A DNA stretch of 64,000 bases from Calothrix anomala FACHB-343 (GTDB lineage: Bacteria; Cyanobacteriota; Cyanobacteriia; Cyanobacteriales; Nostocaceae): contig NZ_JACJQG010000027.1 of the NCBI RefSeq assembly GCF_014696435.1, positions 41,222-105,221 of the forward strand. Direction: 5' to 3'. This document shows, in pieces, positions 16,178 through 26,017 of this stretch. Under the pieces are notes generated by a model, which saw only the letters and a list, made by a program, of their open reading frames with translations, had not been told where the DNA came from and ran no database searches. The stretch's first letter is position 1. Every line of letters begins with the position of its first letter. Made by a program: the position numbers and the translations under genes.

Positions 16178-17662
16178 ATGGGCGCTACTACTGGTAACGG
16201 ATACAAAAAAAGCAGTATTTCTGTGATCGAGCCAGAATTAATTACTGATATTGAGAGTTTGGAAGCTGTTACCGCTAGTCCAGAAGCAACAGTTGTCACT
16301 CCCGAGGCTCCCACAGAACAGCAGCCAGAGTTAGAAACAGAGAAAAAAGCTGAGAAAAAACGCAAAAAACCAATCGGTTTGATTTTAGCTGGGTTAGGTG
16401 TAGGAGCGATCGCGGCTGGTGGTTTTGGATATAACTATTGGCAATATGCTTCGGCTCACGAATCCACAGATAACGCTACAGTGGTGGGCAATATTCACCA
16501 AGTTGCTAGCCGCATTCCTGGAACTGTGAGCCAGGTACTAGTGAATGATAACCAGCTAGTGCAGCCAGGACAGTTATTAGTAAAACTCGATCCACAAGAT
16601 TATCAAAGTAAAGTCCAGCAAGCGCAAGCGGCGCTACAAACTGCGCGCAGTCAAGCGGAAGCCGCACAAGCAAATATTTTATTAGCTTCGCAAACCTCTA
16701 CTGGTAAAACAACTCAGGCGCAGGGAGATGTCAGCAGTGCAGTAGCTGCAATTTCCACAGCCCAAGCTGCAGTTAGAGAAGCACAAGCCGGGATACCCGC
16801 CGCCCAAGCGGAAGTACAATTAGCGCAAGCCGGAATACCCGCCGCCCAAGCCCAAGTCGCCCAGGCGAATGCGAATTTGGCAAAAGCCCAAACAGATTAC
16901 AACCGTTACAGCAGCTTATTTAAAGAAGGCGCAATTGCGCGTCAGCAATTAGATACAGCCAGAGCCGCCTATGATGTGGCTGTAGCGCAGAAAAATGCGG
17001 CGGTTCAGGGAGTCGAACAAGCCCAAGCGAGGTTAGCTGCGGCGAAAGTGGGCGTAGCTAAAGCCCAATCCCAACTAGCGCAAGCACAAGAAGGCGTCAC
17101 CAGCGCCCAAGCCAAACTCGCCGCGTCGAAAGGCGGATTGCAACAAGCCACCGCTACCGGACAGGATACCGCAGTTAAACAAAGTCAGTACGAAGCAGCT
17201 AAAGCCGCGATCGCGCAGGCTGAAGCATCGTTAAAAGATGCGCAGTTACAACTTTCTTACACAAATATTACCGCTCCCAGTGCCGGACGAGTAGGCAGGA
17301 AAAATGTTGAAGTTGGTAACCGGGTACAAGTCGGGACACCATTAATGGCGATCGTTGATAACGGCTATTGGGTAGTAGCCAACTTTAAAGAAACCCAATT
17401 GAATAAAATGCAACCCGGACAGCCAGTAGAAGTCAAGCTCGATGCTTTTCCGAATCACCAGTTTACAGGTCGAGTTGATAGTATTTCACCCGCTTCTGGT
17501 GCGCAATTTGCCTTATTACCGCCAGATAACGCCACTGGTAACTTTACCAAAATCGTCCAACGGATTCCTGTCAAAGTAATTTTAGACCAAAAGAGTATTC
17601 AAGGATATGACTCGCGGATTACGCCAGGGATGTCTGCAGAAGTTACTGTAGAGGTTAAGTAA
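16178..17662 (+). CDS. HlyD/EmrA-type membrane fusion protein
   Basis: A 494-residue periplasmic adaptor that would link an inner-membrane MFS pump to an outer-membrane channel. The first 60 residues are an acidic then lysine-rich cytoplasmic extension, followed by one helix (IGLILAGLGVGAIAAGGFGY, about 65-84). Next come a split lipoyl domain (DNATVVGNIHQVASRIPGTV, and AGRVGRKNVEVGNRVQVGTP about 367-386) and a very long Ala/Gln-rich coiled-coil hairpin (about 140-345). The hairpin carries a 42-bp internal duplication. The C-terminal beta-barrel ends in RITPGMSAEVTVEVK. It lies next to two MFS genes. Confidence 0.93.
   Translation: MGATTGNGYKKSSISVIEPELITDIESLEAVTASPEATVVTPEAPTEQQPELETEKKAEKKRKKPIGLILAGLGVGAIAAGGFGYNYWQYASAHESTDNATVVGNIHQVASRIPGTVSQVLVNDNQLVQPGQLLVKLDPQDYQSKVQQAQAALQTARSQAEAAQANILLASQTSTGKTTQAQGDVSSAVAAISTAQAAVREAQAGIPAAQAEVQLAQAGIPAAQAQVAQANANLAKAQTDYNRYSSLFKEGAIARQQLDTARAAYDVAVAQKNAAVQGVEQAQARLAAAKVGVAKAQSQLAQAQEGVTSAQAKLAASKGGLQQATATGQDTAVKQSQYEAAKAAIAQAEASLKDAQLQLSYTNITAPSAGRVGRKNVEVGNRVQVGTPLMAIVDNGYWVVANFKETQLNKMQPGQPVEVKLDAFPNHQFTGRVDSISPASGAQFALLPPDNATGNFTKIVQRIPVKVILDQKSIQGYDSRITPGMSAEVTVEVK
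16784..16851 (+). repeat. Internal duplication in the adaptor coiled coil
   Basis: A 26-bp segment (16784-16809) recurs at 16826-16851 with one mismatch, offset by 42 bp or 14 codons. It encodes AGIPAAQAEV then AGIPAAQAQV. The 14-residue step (two heptads) keeps the coil in register. Confidence 0.85.
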
Positions 17663-17668
17663 ATTATT

Positions 17669-17778
17669 GGTCAATAGTCCACAGTCAATAGTCCACAGTC
17701 TCAAAATTCATAATCCTGAACTATTGACCATTGATCCATAACCATTGACTCTTGTACAGACGCGATTAATCGCGTCTC
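17669..17778. repeat. Heptamer array plus AGACGCGAT palindrome, copy 2
   Basis: GTCAATA/GTCCACA heptamers and inverted TTGACCA units fill the gap between the adaptor and the first MFS gene. The palindrome AGACGCGATTAATCGCGTCT occupies 17758-17777, preceded by TGTAC. Confidence 0.85.
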
Positions 17779-17798
17779 TAACAACTGACCCTTAAATA

Positions 17799-19070
17799 AT
17801 GCCTAAAATTCAGCTGCTTCTACCTGCATTAAAATCCAAAAATTACCGCTTGTTTTTTGCCGGACAAGGTATTTCTCTGATTGGGACTTGGATGACTCAA
17901 CTAGCTACAATTTGGCTAGTTTATAGCTTAACAAACTCACCATTACTCTTAGGAGTTGTGGGATTTACTAGCCAAATTCCTAGTTTCTTTCTTGCTCCCT
18001 TTGGGGGCGTTTTTGTAGATCGCTTTTCGCGCTATCGTACCTTAATTTTTACCCAAGTTATGGCGATGATTCAGTCCTTAGCATTGGCGGCGCTGGCGCT
18101 AACGGGTGTGATTCAGGTATGGCATATTATTGCTTTAAGCTTATTCCAGGGATTTATTAACGCCTTAGATGCACCAGCCAGACAAGCTTTTGTGCCAGAA
18201 CTGGTGGAACGGCGCGAAGATTTAGCCAATGCGATCGCTATTAATTCAACTATGATTAACGGGGCGCGATTAATTGGCCCGGCGATTGGCGGTTTAATTA
18301 TTGCTAGAATTGGCGCTGCTTACTGTTTCCTTATCGATGGTTTAAGCTATATTGCTGTGATTGCTGCCTTATTAGCAATGACAATTAAACCTTGGCAAGT
18401 ACCAGTAAATAATGGCAATCCCCTACAAAGAGTTAAAGAAGGATTTGTCTATGCTTTTAGCTTTCCACCAATCAGAGCAATTTTATTACTATCAACTTTA
18501 GTCAGCTTAATGGGATTACAAAATACTATTTTAGTGCCCATTTTTGCAGAAGAAATTCTCAAAGGTGGTGCCGAAACATTAGGATTTTTGATGGCTGCTT
18601 CTGGAGTTGGCGCATTATCAGGTGGAATTTATCTAGCTACGAGACAAACTATATTAGGTATTGGCAAATTAATAGCTATAGCTCCAGCAATTCTCGGAGT
18701 CGGTTTAATAGCTTTTTCTGTTTCTCGATTTTTACCGCTTTCTTTATTCACAATGTTATTTGTTGGCTTAGGCACAATTCTCCAAATTGCTGCTAGCAAC
18801 ACATTTTTACAAACAATTGTAGAAGAAGACAAGCGCGGTAGATTAATGAGTTTGTATACCATGTCATTTCTAGGTATGATTCCTCTAGGTAATTTATTAG
18901 GAGGTTTTTTAGCTAATCGCATTGGTGCTACTAATACATTAATTATTGATGGCATAGTTTGTATTATTGGCTCAATAATTTTTGGTAAGCAACTCCCGGC
19001 ATTAAGGGAATTAGTGATACCTGTTTATGAACAAAAAGGCATTTTAAAACCGTTAAAAAGTTCTAGATAA
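17799..19070 (+). CDS. MFS transporter (EntS/MFS_3-like exporter)
   Basis: A 423-residue protein with about 12 membrane helices. The N-terminal NYRLFFAGQGISLIGTWMTQ (about 15-34) and the loop FVDRFSRYRT after helix 2 are the MFS_3 signature of enterobactin-exporter-like efflux proteins. The AINSTMINGARLIGPAIGG motif (about 148-166) is also characteristic of this branch. It lies between the adaptor and the DHA2 pump genes, in the same direction. This branch does not normally need an HlyD adaptor, so it may carry a second substrate or an independent route. Regulation by the nearby MarR is inferred. Confidence 0.9.
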   Translation: MPKIQLLLPALKSKNYRLFFAGQGISLIGTWMTQLATIWLVYSLTNSPLLLGVVGFTSQIPSFFLAPFGGVFVDRFSRYRTLIFTQVMAMIQSLALAALALTGVIQVWHIIALSLFQGFINALDAPARQAFVPELVERREDLANAIAINSTMINGARLIGPAIGGLIIARIGAAYCFLIDGLSYIAVIAALLAMTIKPWQVPVNNGNPLQRVKEGFVYAFSFPPIRAILLLSTLVSLMGLQNTILVPIFAEEILKGGAETLGFLMAASGVGALSGGIYLATRQTILGIGKLIAIAPAILGVGLIAFSVSRFLPLSLFTMLFVGLGTILQIAASNTFLQTIVEEDKRGRLMSLYTMSFLGMIPLGNLLGGFLANRIGATNTLIIDGIVCIIGSIIFGKQLPALRELVIPVYEQKGILKPLKSSR

Positions 19071-19138
19071 ATATGCCTGCTACTGCCTAATTTAATAGAA
19101 TTATTCCTGCGCCAAGCAACTAAAAACGGAGCAATTTT

Positions 19139-20725
19139 ATGGCTAATACTGGCACCATCCAGCAGCATACTTCCCGCCCCCCAGAAAATATCCCTCTCAG
19201 AACTTGGATTGGTGTATTAGCCAGTATGCTTGGTGCATTCATGGCGGTTTTGGATATTCAAATTACCAACGCTTCATTACAAGAAATTCAAGCTAGTTTA
19301 GGTGCAACTTTAGAAGAAGGTTCCTGGATTTCTACGGCTTATCTAGTTGCAGAAATTGTAGTTATCCCTCTGACAGGTTGGCTTTCGCGGGTGTTTTCTT
19401 TACGACGTTATCTATTAGTTAATACAGTATTATTTATCTTCTTTTCTATATGTTGCGCTTGGGCGTGGAACCTCAACTCTATGATTGTCTTCCGCGCTTT
19501 ACAAGGGTTTACAGGTGGGGTTTTAATTCCTTCAGCCATGACAGTTGTACTGACAACTTTACCCCCCTCTAAGCAAGCAGTAGGATTAGCTGCATTTGGG
19601 ATTACCGCAGTTTTTGCACCCTCAATTGGCCCCACATTAGGCGGTTGGTTAACAGAAAATTTTAGTTGGCAATATAGCTTTTATATCAATTTATTTCCCG
19701 GTATATTAATGCTAACCGGCGTATGGTATGGCATTAAACAAGATCAACCGCAATTACAATTACTAAAACAAGGTGATTGGTGGGGAATTATTTCAATGGC
19801 GATTGGCTTAGGTTCCCTACAAGTTGTATTAGAAGAAGGTAGCCGGAAAGATTGGTTTAGTTCCGCTTTCATTGTCCGCTTAAGTGTAATTGCGGCAATT
19901 TTTATAACTTTATTTTTAATAATAGAATTAACTCGCAAACAACCGTTTATTAATTTAAGATTAGTGCTGAAGCGAAATTTTGGTTTAGCGAGTGTTATTA
20001 ATATTTCCCTGGGTGTGGGATTATATGGTTCGATTTATATTTTACCTTTATATCTCGCCCAAATTCAGAAATATAATGCTCTACAAATTGGTGAAGTGTT
20101 AATTTGGGCAGGAATTCCCCAATTATTTATTATTCCGTTTATTCCTAAATTAATGCAACGCATTGATGTGCGGTTTATGGTGGCTGTAGGAGTTTCCCTA
20201 TTTGCCCTCAGTGCTTTTATGAATGCAGGAATGACATATCAAACAGGATTAGATCAATTAAGATGGTCGCAATTAGTCAGAGCGATGGGACAACCATTAA
20301 TTATGGTACCTCTAACTACTATCGCTACGGCGGGATTGAGTCCTAAAGAAGCGGGTTCGGCAAGTGGTTTATTTAATATGATGCGGAATATGGGAGGTTC
20401 TTTAGGGATTGCGGCATTAGCAACTTTATTAACTAATCGAGAGCAATTTCACTCGAATCGATTAGGTGATAGCGTATCTTTATATAATCCTGAAACTCAA
20501 CAGCGCATCGACCAAATGACCCAATATTTTATCAGTCGAGGAGCAGATTTAAGTACGGCGCAAAATCAGGCGATCGCATCTATATCAAATATTGTCCGTC
20601 GCGAAGCCTTTGTGATGGCTTTTAATGATTGTTTTCACTTTATTGCCATTGCTTTATTATTAAGCGGCTTGGCGATTATTTTTATTAAAAAAGTTAAGGC
20701 TACAGGTGCTACTGCTGCTCATTAA
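19139..20725 (+). CDS. DHA2-family drug efflux MFS transporter (EmrB-like)
   Basis: A 528-residue protein with 14 predicted helices, the DHA2 (EmrB/QacA) topology. Hallmarks are LGAFMAVLDIQITNASLQEI (about 31-50), motif A-like GWLSRVFSLRRYL (about 80-92), and motif C-like GITAVFAPSIGPTLGGWLTE (about 153-172). The Asp in LDIQITN is the usual proton-coupling residue. The partner is probably the HlyD-type adaptor encoded two genes upstream, giving an EmrAB-like tripartite pump for drugs or a secreted metabolite. A hairpin follows the stop. Confidence 0.92.
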   Translation: MANTGTIQQHTSRPPENIPLRTWIGVLASMLGAFMAVLDIQITNASLQEIQASLGATLEEGSWISTAYLVAEIVVIPLTGWLSRVFSLRRYLLVNTVLFIFFSICCAWAWNLNSMIVFRALQGFTGGVLIPSAMTVVLTTLPPSKQAVGLAAFGITAVFAPSIGPTLGGWLTENFSWQYSFYINLFPGILMLTGVWYGIKQDQPQLQLLKQGDWWGIISMAIGLGSLQVVLEEGSRKDWFSSAFIVRLSVIAAIFITLFLIIELTRKQPFINLRLVLKRNFGLASVINISLGVGLYGSIYILPLYLAQIQKYNALQIGEVLIWAGIPQLFIIPFIPKLMQRIDVRFMVAVGVSLFALSAFMNAGMTYQTGLDQLRWSQLVRAMGQPLIMVPLTTIATAGLSPKEAGSASGLFNMMRNMGGSLGIAALATLLTNREQFHSNRLGDSVSLYNPETQQRIDQMTQYFISRGADLSTAQNQAIASISNIVRREAFVMAFNDCFHFIAIALLLSGLAIIFIKKVKATGATAAH

Positions 20726-20731
20726 ATATTC

Positions 20732-20758
20732 AACCTCTCTCCCAAACGAAGAGAGGTT
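20732..20758. terminator. Bidirectional hairpin between emrB-like and fcl genes
   Basis: AACCTCTC (20732-20739) pairs with GAGAGGTT (20751-20758). The genes on both sides converge on it. Confidence 0.6.
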
Positions 20759-20798
20759 AATCAAAAAGTCAAAATCCTGTTCAACAACTCCCATTTAT

Positions 20799-21743
20799 TT
20801 AGACGGCATGTTGCCGATACCACTCAATAGTATTCTTTAGCCCCTGCTGAAAGCTAACCTGAGCAGTAAAATTAAAAGCTTGCTTTGCTCGTTCAGTATC
20901 CAAACAACGGCGAGGCTGTCCATTAGGTTTATCTGTTTCCCAGACAATTTCACCTTTAAATTCCATTAGTTCACAAATCAGATTGATTAAATCGCGAATG
21001 GAGATTTCAGAACCTGTTCCCAAATTCACCGGTGCAGCTTCGTTGTAAAACTGAGTACCCATGACAATTCCCCTAGCCGCATCTTCAGAATAGAGAAATT
21101 CACGGGTAGGACTACCATCACCCCATACTGGGAGTTGCTTGACGCCGTTGATTTGCGCTTCGTGAACTTTGCGAATTAGCGCCGGAATCACGTGAGAACT
21201 TTTGGGGTCAAAGTTATCTTCAGGCCCGTATAAATTTACAGGTAAAAGGTAAATACCGTTAAAGTTGTACTGCTGGCGATAAGCTTCTAACTGCACTAAC
21301 AGCGCTTTTTTAGCAATACCATAGGGCGCGTTAGTTTCTTCAGGATAACCATTCCACAGGTCATCTTCTTTAAAAGGCACAGGGGTAAATTTGGGATAAG
21401 CGCAAATAGTCCCGACACAGACGAATTTTTCTACTCCAGCTTGATAAGCAGCATGGATGAGTTGAGTTCCCATGATCAAGTTGTCGTAGAACAACTCGGC
21501 TGGTTTTTCACGATTGAGTCCGATACCACCAACATGGGCGGCTAAATGAATGACTATATCTTGCTGATCGACTACAAGTTGGCAATTTTCCCAGACGCGC
21601 AAATCGCGATCGCGCGATCGCGGTACGGTAATTTTTTCGCGATCGGCTCCTGCTTGACAAAGCTGATCGATTACCTGACGACCGAGAAAACCCGATCCAC
21701 CAGTTACGAGAATTCGCTTATTTTTTAGTTCTAAGACAGCCAT
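20799..21743 (-). CDS. fcl: GDP-L-fucose synthase
   Basis: A 314-residue SDR-type epimerase-reductase. It converts GDP-4-keto-6-deoxy-D-mannose to GDP-L-fucose with NADPH. The nucleotide motif is VTGGSGFLGRQV (about 13-24), with the catalytic Tyr/Lys in APYGIAKKALL (about 139-149). The usual Ser position before CxYPK is Thr here (VGTICAYPKFTPVPFKEDDL), a conservative change. NLYGPEDNFDPKSSHVIPAL is the family signature. It lies 23 bp after gmd in the same direction, so substrate and product enzymes share one operon. The fucose may serve the polysaccharide or a carotenoid fucoside. Confidence 0.94.
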   Translation of the reverse strand: MAVLELKNKRILVTGGSGFLGRQVIDQLCQAGADREKITVPRSRDRDLRVWENCQLVVDQQDIVIHLAAHVGGIGLNREKPAELFYDNLIMGTQLIHAAYQAGVEKFVCVGTICAYPKFTPVPFKEDDLWNGYPEETNAPYGIAKKALLVQLEAYRQQYNFNGIYLLPVNLYGPEDNFDPKSSHVIPALIRKVHEAQINGVKQLPVWGDGSPTREFLYSEDAARGIVMGTQFYNEAAPVNLGTGSEISIRDLINLICELMEFKGEIVWETDKPNGQPRRCLDTERAKQAFNFTAQVSFQQGLKNTIEWYRQHAV

Positions 21744-21766
21744 ATTTTTATCCTCAGCCTTGGGTA

Positions 21767-22846
21767 TTAAAAGTGGAGAGCGCCTAATTGTTGGCGAACA
21801 GTCGCCATATCTTCCAACAGGGAAGAACCACTACCATTAGCTGCTGTCACGCCCAAGGCTTGTAAATCCGCTTCCACCATTAGTGATACTAATTCCTTAA
21901 AGCTTACAGATGGTGCCCAACCTAGCTTTTGTCTGGCTTTAGTAGAATCCCCAATTAATAACTCTACTTCCGCCGGACGCAGATAGCGCTCATCAAACTC
22001 TACATAATCTTGCCAATCGAGGTTTACATAACTAAAAGCTAAATCTAAAAATTCCTTGACTGAATGGGTTTCACCAGTAGCAATTACATAATCATCTGGT
22101 TGCTCTTGCTGTAACATTAGCCACATGGCTTTGACATAATCCTTGGCATAACCCCAATCTCTTTTAGCATCTAGATTACCCATGTATAATTTTTTCTGTT
22201 TACCCGCCACAATTTGCGCTACTGCTCGAGTAATTTTCCGTGTGACAAAAGTTTCACCACGACGCGGGGATTCATGGTTAAAAAGAATACCATTACAAGC
22301 AAATAAAGAATAAGATTCTCGATAATTTACTGTTTGCCAATGGGCATAAACTTTAGCACAAGCATAGGGGCTACGAGGATAAAAAGGCGTTGTCTCGCTT
22401 TGAGGTACGGCTTGAACTAAACCATACATTTCTGAAGAACCAGCTTGATAGAAACGCACCTGAATTCCTGTGCGTTGCTGGTAATCGCGGATTGCTTCCA
22501 GCAAACGTAGTGTACCCATCCCAACAGCATCTACGGTGTATTCTGGCGAGTCAAAGCTAACTCTGACATGGGATTGAGCGCCCAGATTGTAAATTTCTAT
22601 GGGCTTTACTTCTTCTAAAATTCTGCGCAGGGTTGTACCATCGGTCAAATCGCCGTAGTGAAGAAACAACCTTACCCCCTCTTTATGGGGATCTTCGTAA
22701 ATATGATCGATACGGTCGGTGTTAAAGGTCGAAGTGCGACGGATAATACCATGAACCTCATAACCTTGCTCTAGCAAAAACTCACTCAAATAAGAACCAT
22801 CTTGACCAGTAATACCAGTAATCAATGCTCGCTTCTGTTGTGTCAT
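21767..22846 (-). CDS. gmd: GDP-mannose 4,6-dehydratase
   Basis: A 359-residue SDR enzyme making GDP-4-keto-6-deoxy-D-mannose, the branch point to fucose, rhamnose (D form) and perosamine. Motifs are [20 protein letters not shown] (about 8-27), [20 protein letters not shown] (about 84-103), [15 protein letters not shown] with the catalytic Tyr/Lys (about 156-170), and [20 protein letters not shown] (about 183-202). These are textbook for Gmd. Length is normal. It is the first gene of the gmd-fcl pair. Cofactor is NADP. Confidence 0.96.
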   Translation of the reverse strand: MTQQKRALITGITGQDGSYLSEFLLEQGYEVHGIIRRTSTFNTDRIDHIYEDPHKEGVRLFLHYGDLTDGTTLRRILEEVKPIEIYNLGAQSHVRVSFDSPEYTVDAVGMGTLRLLEAIRDYQQRTGIQVRFYQAGSSEMYGLVQAVPQSETTPFYPRSPYACAKVYAHWQTVNYRESYSLFACNGILFNHESPRRGETFVTRKITRAVAQIVAGKQKKLYMGNLDAKRDWGYAKDYVKAMWLMLQQEQPDDYVIATGETHSVKEFLDLAFSYVNLDWQDYVEFDERYLRPAEVELLIGDSTKARQKLGWAPSVSFKELVSLMVEADLQALGVTAANGSGSSLLEDMATVRQQLGALHF

Positions 22847-23678
22847 GCTGAGTATTCCTTTGGGATATTTTGATAAAGAATTGACGAGTCTAACTGATAC
22901 AAGCTAGCAATTAATTACTAAATTGCCTAATGGACAACTTAGAAATCTTCGCTAATACTTAAAATCTAAAGTTATCTAATATACTCTGAAAAGACAAAAC
23001 TCTCAAATTTTGATAGCAGTACAATCGAAACTACAAAATTTGATCTAGAAAATTGGGAAATCTTGACTCAAACTTCATGTAAATTTGAATTTTATGAAGC
23101 TTGCATAAATTTTATCGAAAACTTTAAATTTATACTAGAAGCGATCGCATTTCCATCTCATCCCTCGTTCAGTTCGCGAGCGATACACTAACACCCTATA
23201 AGGGTGAGGCTATACAAACATAGACGCAAAGCAGCTTCCCGCAGGGTAGCCTGCCCACTCCGCTAATAAATTGGGTTTTTCGGTTTATTGCGAAAATAAA
23301 ATGTTTATTGAAAACTTATTTAGTTCAGTATAAATACTTTGGTAAAAGATGTGAGTGAGAAAGCATTAACTAGATACACAACTTATAAATGTTCACTGTT
23401 GACAGAGTTGAAAGGCTTGTATTGTCAGGATTTTATCTTAGCTTGATGTCCTCATCTATCTAACTACAGCTATAAATTGTATAAATTTTTGCTCTGGGGA
23501 CATTTATTGCCCCAGAGAATTGTACTGAGAGAACTCCAAACAATAAATTATTCCATTCAAGTCTTTAACTGTTGAAGGTTCACAGTTAACAGTCAACGGT
23601 CAACGGTCAACAGTCAACAGTCAACACAGAACAATCGCTGCGGGAATATCTTTGACTTGGAAGTCCCTGATGTATTTG
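22847..23678. other. 832-bp intergenic region rich in small repeats
   Basis: Upstream of gmd and downstream of the sugar transferase, both minus strand. It holds a HIP1-like GCGATCGCA near 23142, a CACCCTATAAGGGTGAGG hairpin at about 23193-23210 (related to the right half of the 84-bp elements), a GC-rich palindrome at about 23220-23260, and GTCAACG/GTCAACA heptamers at 23583-23627. No gene seen. Confidence 0.55.
23583..23627. repeat. 7-bp tandem array (GTCAACR)
   Basis: About six tandem GTCAACA/GTCAACG units downstream of the minus-strand sugar transferase gene. Confidence 0.85.
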
Positions 23679-24437
23679 TCAGTAAGCCCCGTTATTTTTG
23701 GGTATAATTACAACATCAATAGTTTTCAAGATAATCCACAAATCCAGCCAAAAAGTCCTAAATTTGACATAATGTAGGTCAATTTGAACTCTGCGGGGAT
23801 AAGGGATATCATTACGTCCAGAAACTTGCCACAATCCGGTGATTCCAGGGCGGGTAGTTAAAACCCGGTCGATGTGACAACCGTATTTAGGCAATTCTTC
23901 CGCTACTAAGGGTCGCGGCCCGACAACACTCATATCCCCTTTTAAGACATTCCAGAATTGTGGAAATTCATCCAAGCTAGTGATGCGTAAAAATTTCCCA
24001 ATTTTGGTAATTCGCGGGTCTTGTTTCAGTTTAAAACTGCTTTCAAATTCCTGGCGCATTTGGGGGGATGTTTCCATCATTTGCATGAGCATTTCATCGG
24101 CATTACTCACCATTGTGCGAAATTTAATACAATTAAATGGCTTGTAATTTTTACCGACCCTTTCTTGGACATAAAAAATCGGGCCTTCTGAACTCAAAGC
24201 AATCAGTAAGGCCAAGATTAAGTAGACAGGGAAAAATACGATCAAAACAAACAGCGAAAACACAATATCAAACAGTCGCTTGGCAAACTCTCCGTTTAAA
24301 CCTTGAAAAGACAAGCCTTTAGGTTTTAACCTAAAAGTCTTTTTTGGTTGACCGCGTTTGAAGAAAGTACGCGCAGACGCGCTAGCATCTCGTCGCAGGC
24401 CTCGCTTGCCGGAGAGGAGTGAGCTCTGGGCAGTCAT
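23679..24437 (-). CDS. Small phosphoglycosyl transferase (WcaJ/ExoY-type sugar transferase)
   Basis: About 252 residues. It starts a repeat unit by moving a sugar 1-phosphate from a nucleotide sugar to undecaprenyl phosphate. Monotopic PGT hallmarks are KRLFDIVFSLFVLIVFFPVY (reentrant helix), YVQERVGKNYKPFNCIKFRT, the catalytic LDEFPQFWNVLKGDMSVVGP, and TTRPGITGLWQVSGRN. The N-terminal 50 residues are unusual: GLRRDASASARTFFKRG is encoded by GC-rich, repeat-like DNA (24355-24420). I prefer the ATG at 24437, after AAGGAG; an ATG directly before it is possible. The GT4 gene lies upstream on the same strand. Confidence 0.92.
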   Translation of the reverse strand: MTAQSSLLSGKRGLRRDASASARTFFKRGQPKKTFRLKPKGLSFQGLNGEFAKRLFDIVFSLFVLIVFFPVYLILALLIALSSEGPIFYVQERVGKNYKPFNCIKFRTMVSNADEMLMQMMETSPQMRQEFESSFKLKQDPRITKIGKFLRITSLDEFPQFWNVLKGDMSVVGPRPLVAEELPKYGCHIDRVLTTRPGITGLWQVSGRNDIPYPRRVQIDLHYVKFRTFWLDLWIILKTIDVVIIPKNNGAY

Positions 24438-24531
24438 CATACTCCTTAACAATCCACACCACACATAGTCCCAATCTTAAAGCTAAAACGAGGTGCTTCT
24501 GGGTTGAAATTGCCAAAAGCATACAAAAGAA

Positions 24532-25692
24532 TTACAAAAATTTTGAATTTGACTCCAAGGATTGCTTTTGTTTGCTGCACTGCTCAACAAAATTGAGATA
24601 GCGCTGGGCAAATGCTACTGTAGAAAAGTGAGTAGCGTGCGATCGCAAATACTCTGGATTAAATGCATTTTCATACATTGCAAACTTTTCTACTGTTTCC
24701 ACTAAAGCAGCCTCTGTTTGGGCTTTAAAGAAGATTCCTGTTCCTGTATCGCCACATAGGCGAATATCTCTGACAGTTTCTAATGCTCCTCCTGCACCAT
24801 AGGCAATTACCGGAGTACCACAAGCTTGGGCTTCTACTAAGGCAATGCCAAAATCTTCACAAGCTGCGTACACAAATGCCTTGGCTTTTGCCATGTATTC
24901 TTTAACTACATCATCAGGTTGCCATCCTAGTATTTTGATATTAGAGTTTGCTATTTTCCGAAGATATTCCATCTGCGGGCCTGTACCAATAACTACCAAC
25001 TGTTTTTGCAGTTGATTAAAAGCTTGGATAATTAAGGATACTTGTTTGTAACTAACTAACCGGGAAACTATCAGATAAAAATCTTCTTTCTCCTTGACAA
25101 AAGGCATAGCATCGACATTAACCGGGGGATAAATTACTTCTGCCTGGCGTCGATAACAGCGCCAAATTCGTCGAGCTGTATGCTGGGAATTGGCAATAAA
25201 ATAGTCCACGCGATTGGCTGATAATACATCCCATTGGCGCAAGCGATGTAATAAATATCGCGTCATCCACCCAGCTAAACCACTGCCTAATTTGCTTTGT
25301 TGGAGATAATCAAAAGTTAAGTCCCAAGCATAACGCATCGGGCTATGACAATAACAAATATGTAATTGTTCGGGACTAGTAATCACTCCTTTAGCTACAG
25401 CGTGAGATGAAGATAAAATCACGTCATATTGCCGTAAATCCAATTGTTCAATGGCTAACGGTAACAAAGGTAAGTATTTTTGTACACCATTGCGCGCCAA
25501 GGGAAAGCTTTGGAGAAAAGTTGTACCAATCTGACGCTGATATAAATAGCTTTCTGGATTGCTAGATTCAAAATCAATGAGTGCAAATAAGTCAGCATTT
25601 ATATGATTCAGAATTTCACGTACAACTAGTTCTGAACCTCCGGTGGCTTTAGGTGTCAGCCATTCATGAACCAGAGCATATTTTAAGGGCAC
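24532..25692 (-). CDS. GT4-family glycosyltransferase (WbaZ-like)
   Basis: A 386-residue retaining GT-B transferase. The N-terminal domain opens YALVHEWLTPKATGGSELVV. The motif ICYCHSPMRYAWD (about 111-123) is typical of the WbaZ/mannosyltransferase-like branch. The donor-binding domain shows YLIVSRLVSYK (about 206-216), IKILGWQPDD, and the E-x7-E region FGIALVEAQACGTPVIAYGA (about 282-301). It should add a sugar early in repeat-unit assembly on the cytoplasmic face. It is directly upstream of the PGT gene and probably co-transcribed with it. Confidence 0.92.
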   Translation of the reverse strand: MPLKYALVHEWLTPKATGGSELVVREILNHINADLFALIDFESSNPESYLYQRQIGTTFLQSFPLARNGVQKYLPLLPLAIEQLDLRQYDVILSSSHAVAKGVITSPEQLHICYCHSPMRYAWDLTFDYLQQSKLGSGLAGWMTRYLLHRLRQWDVLSANRVDYFIANSQHTARRIWRCYRRQAEVIYPPVNVDAMPFVKEKEDFYLIVSRLVSYKQVSLIIQAFNQLQKQLVVIGTGPQMEYLRKIANSNIKILGWQPDDVVKEYMAKAKAFVYAACEDFGIALVEAQACGTPVIAYGAGGALETVRDIRLCGDTGTGIFFKAQTEAALVETVEKFAMYENAFNPEYLRSHATHFSTVAFAQRYLNFVEQCSKQKQSLESNSKFL

Positions 25693-26017
25693 AGCTAACG
25701 TAAATAAATGGAAAATACAGCAATTTAAGTGATGAGGTTAACTGAAAACTTTCCCTTTTTAATTAAGAAATGGAAAGCAACCCAGGTGTTAATGAAGACG
25801 CTATTCTCCGAAAACAGGTTCCAGAGGAATGCAGCAACCTGATAACCTCAAATAGGGAGAACTAGGGACTAGGGATGAGGGACTAGGGACTAGGGATGAG
25901 GGACTAGGGAAGATAAAGCATTAATATTTTTTTTACACTAGCCTCTAGCCCCTAGCCTCTAGCCTCTAGCCTTGTCCCCTAGCCCCTTGATGAATAACAG
26001 AGATTACAGGGGAATTT
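25693..26017. other. 325-bp divergent intergenic region with heptamer arrays
   Basis: Should contain promoters for the GT4 gene (minus) and the CSP41-like gene (plus). Tandem GACTAGG/GATGAGG units at 25866-25911 face CTAGCCT/CTAGCCC units at 25938-25984, so the two halves can pair into a long imperfect hairpin. Confidence 0.6.
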
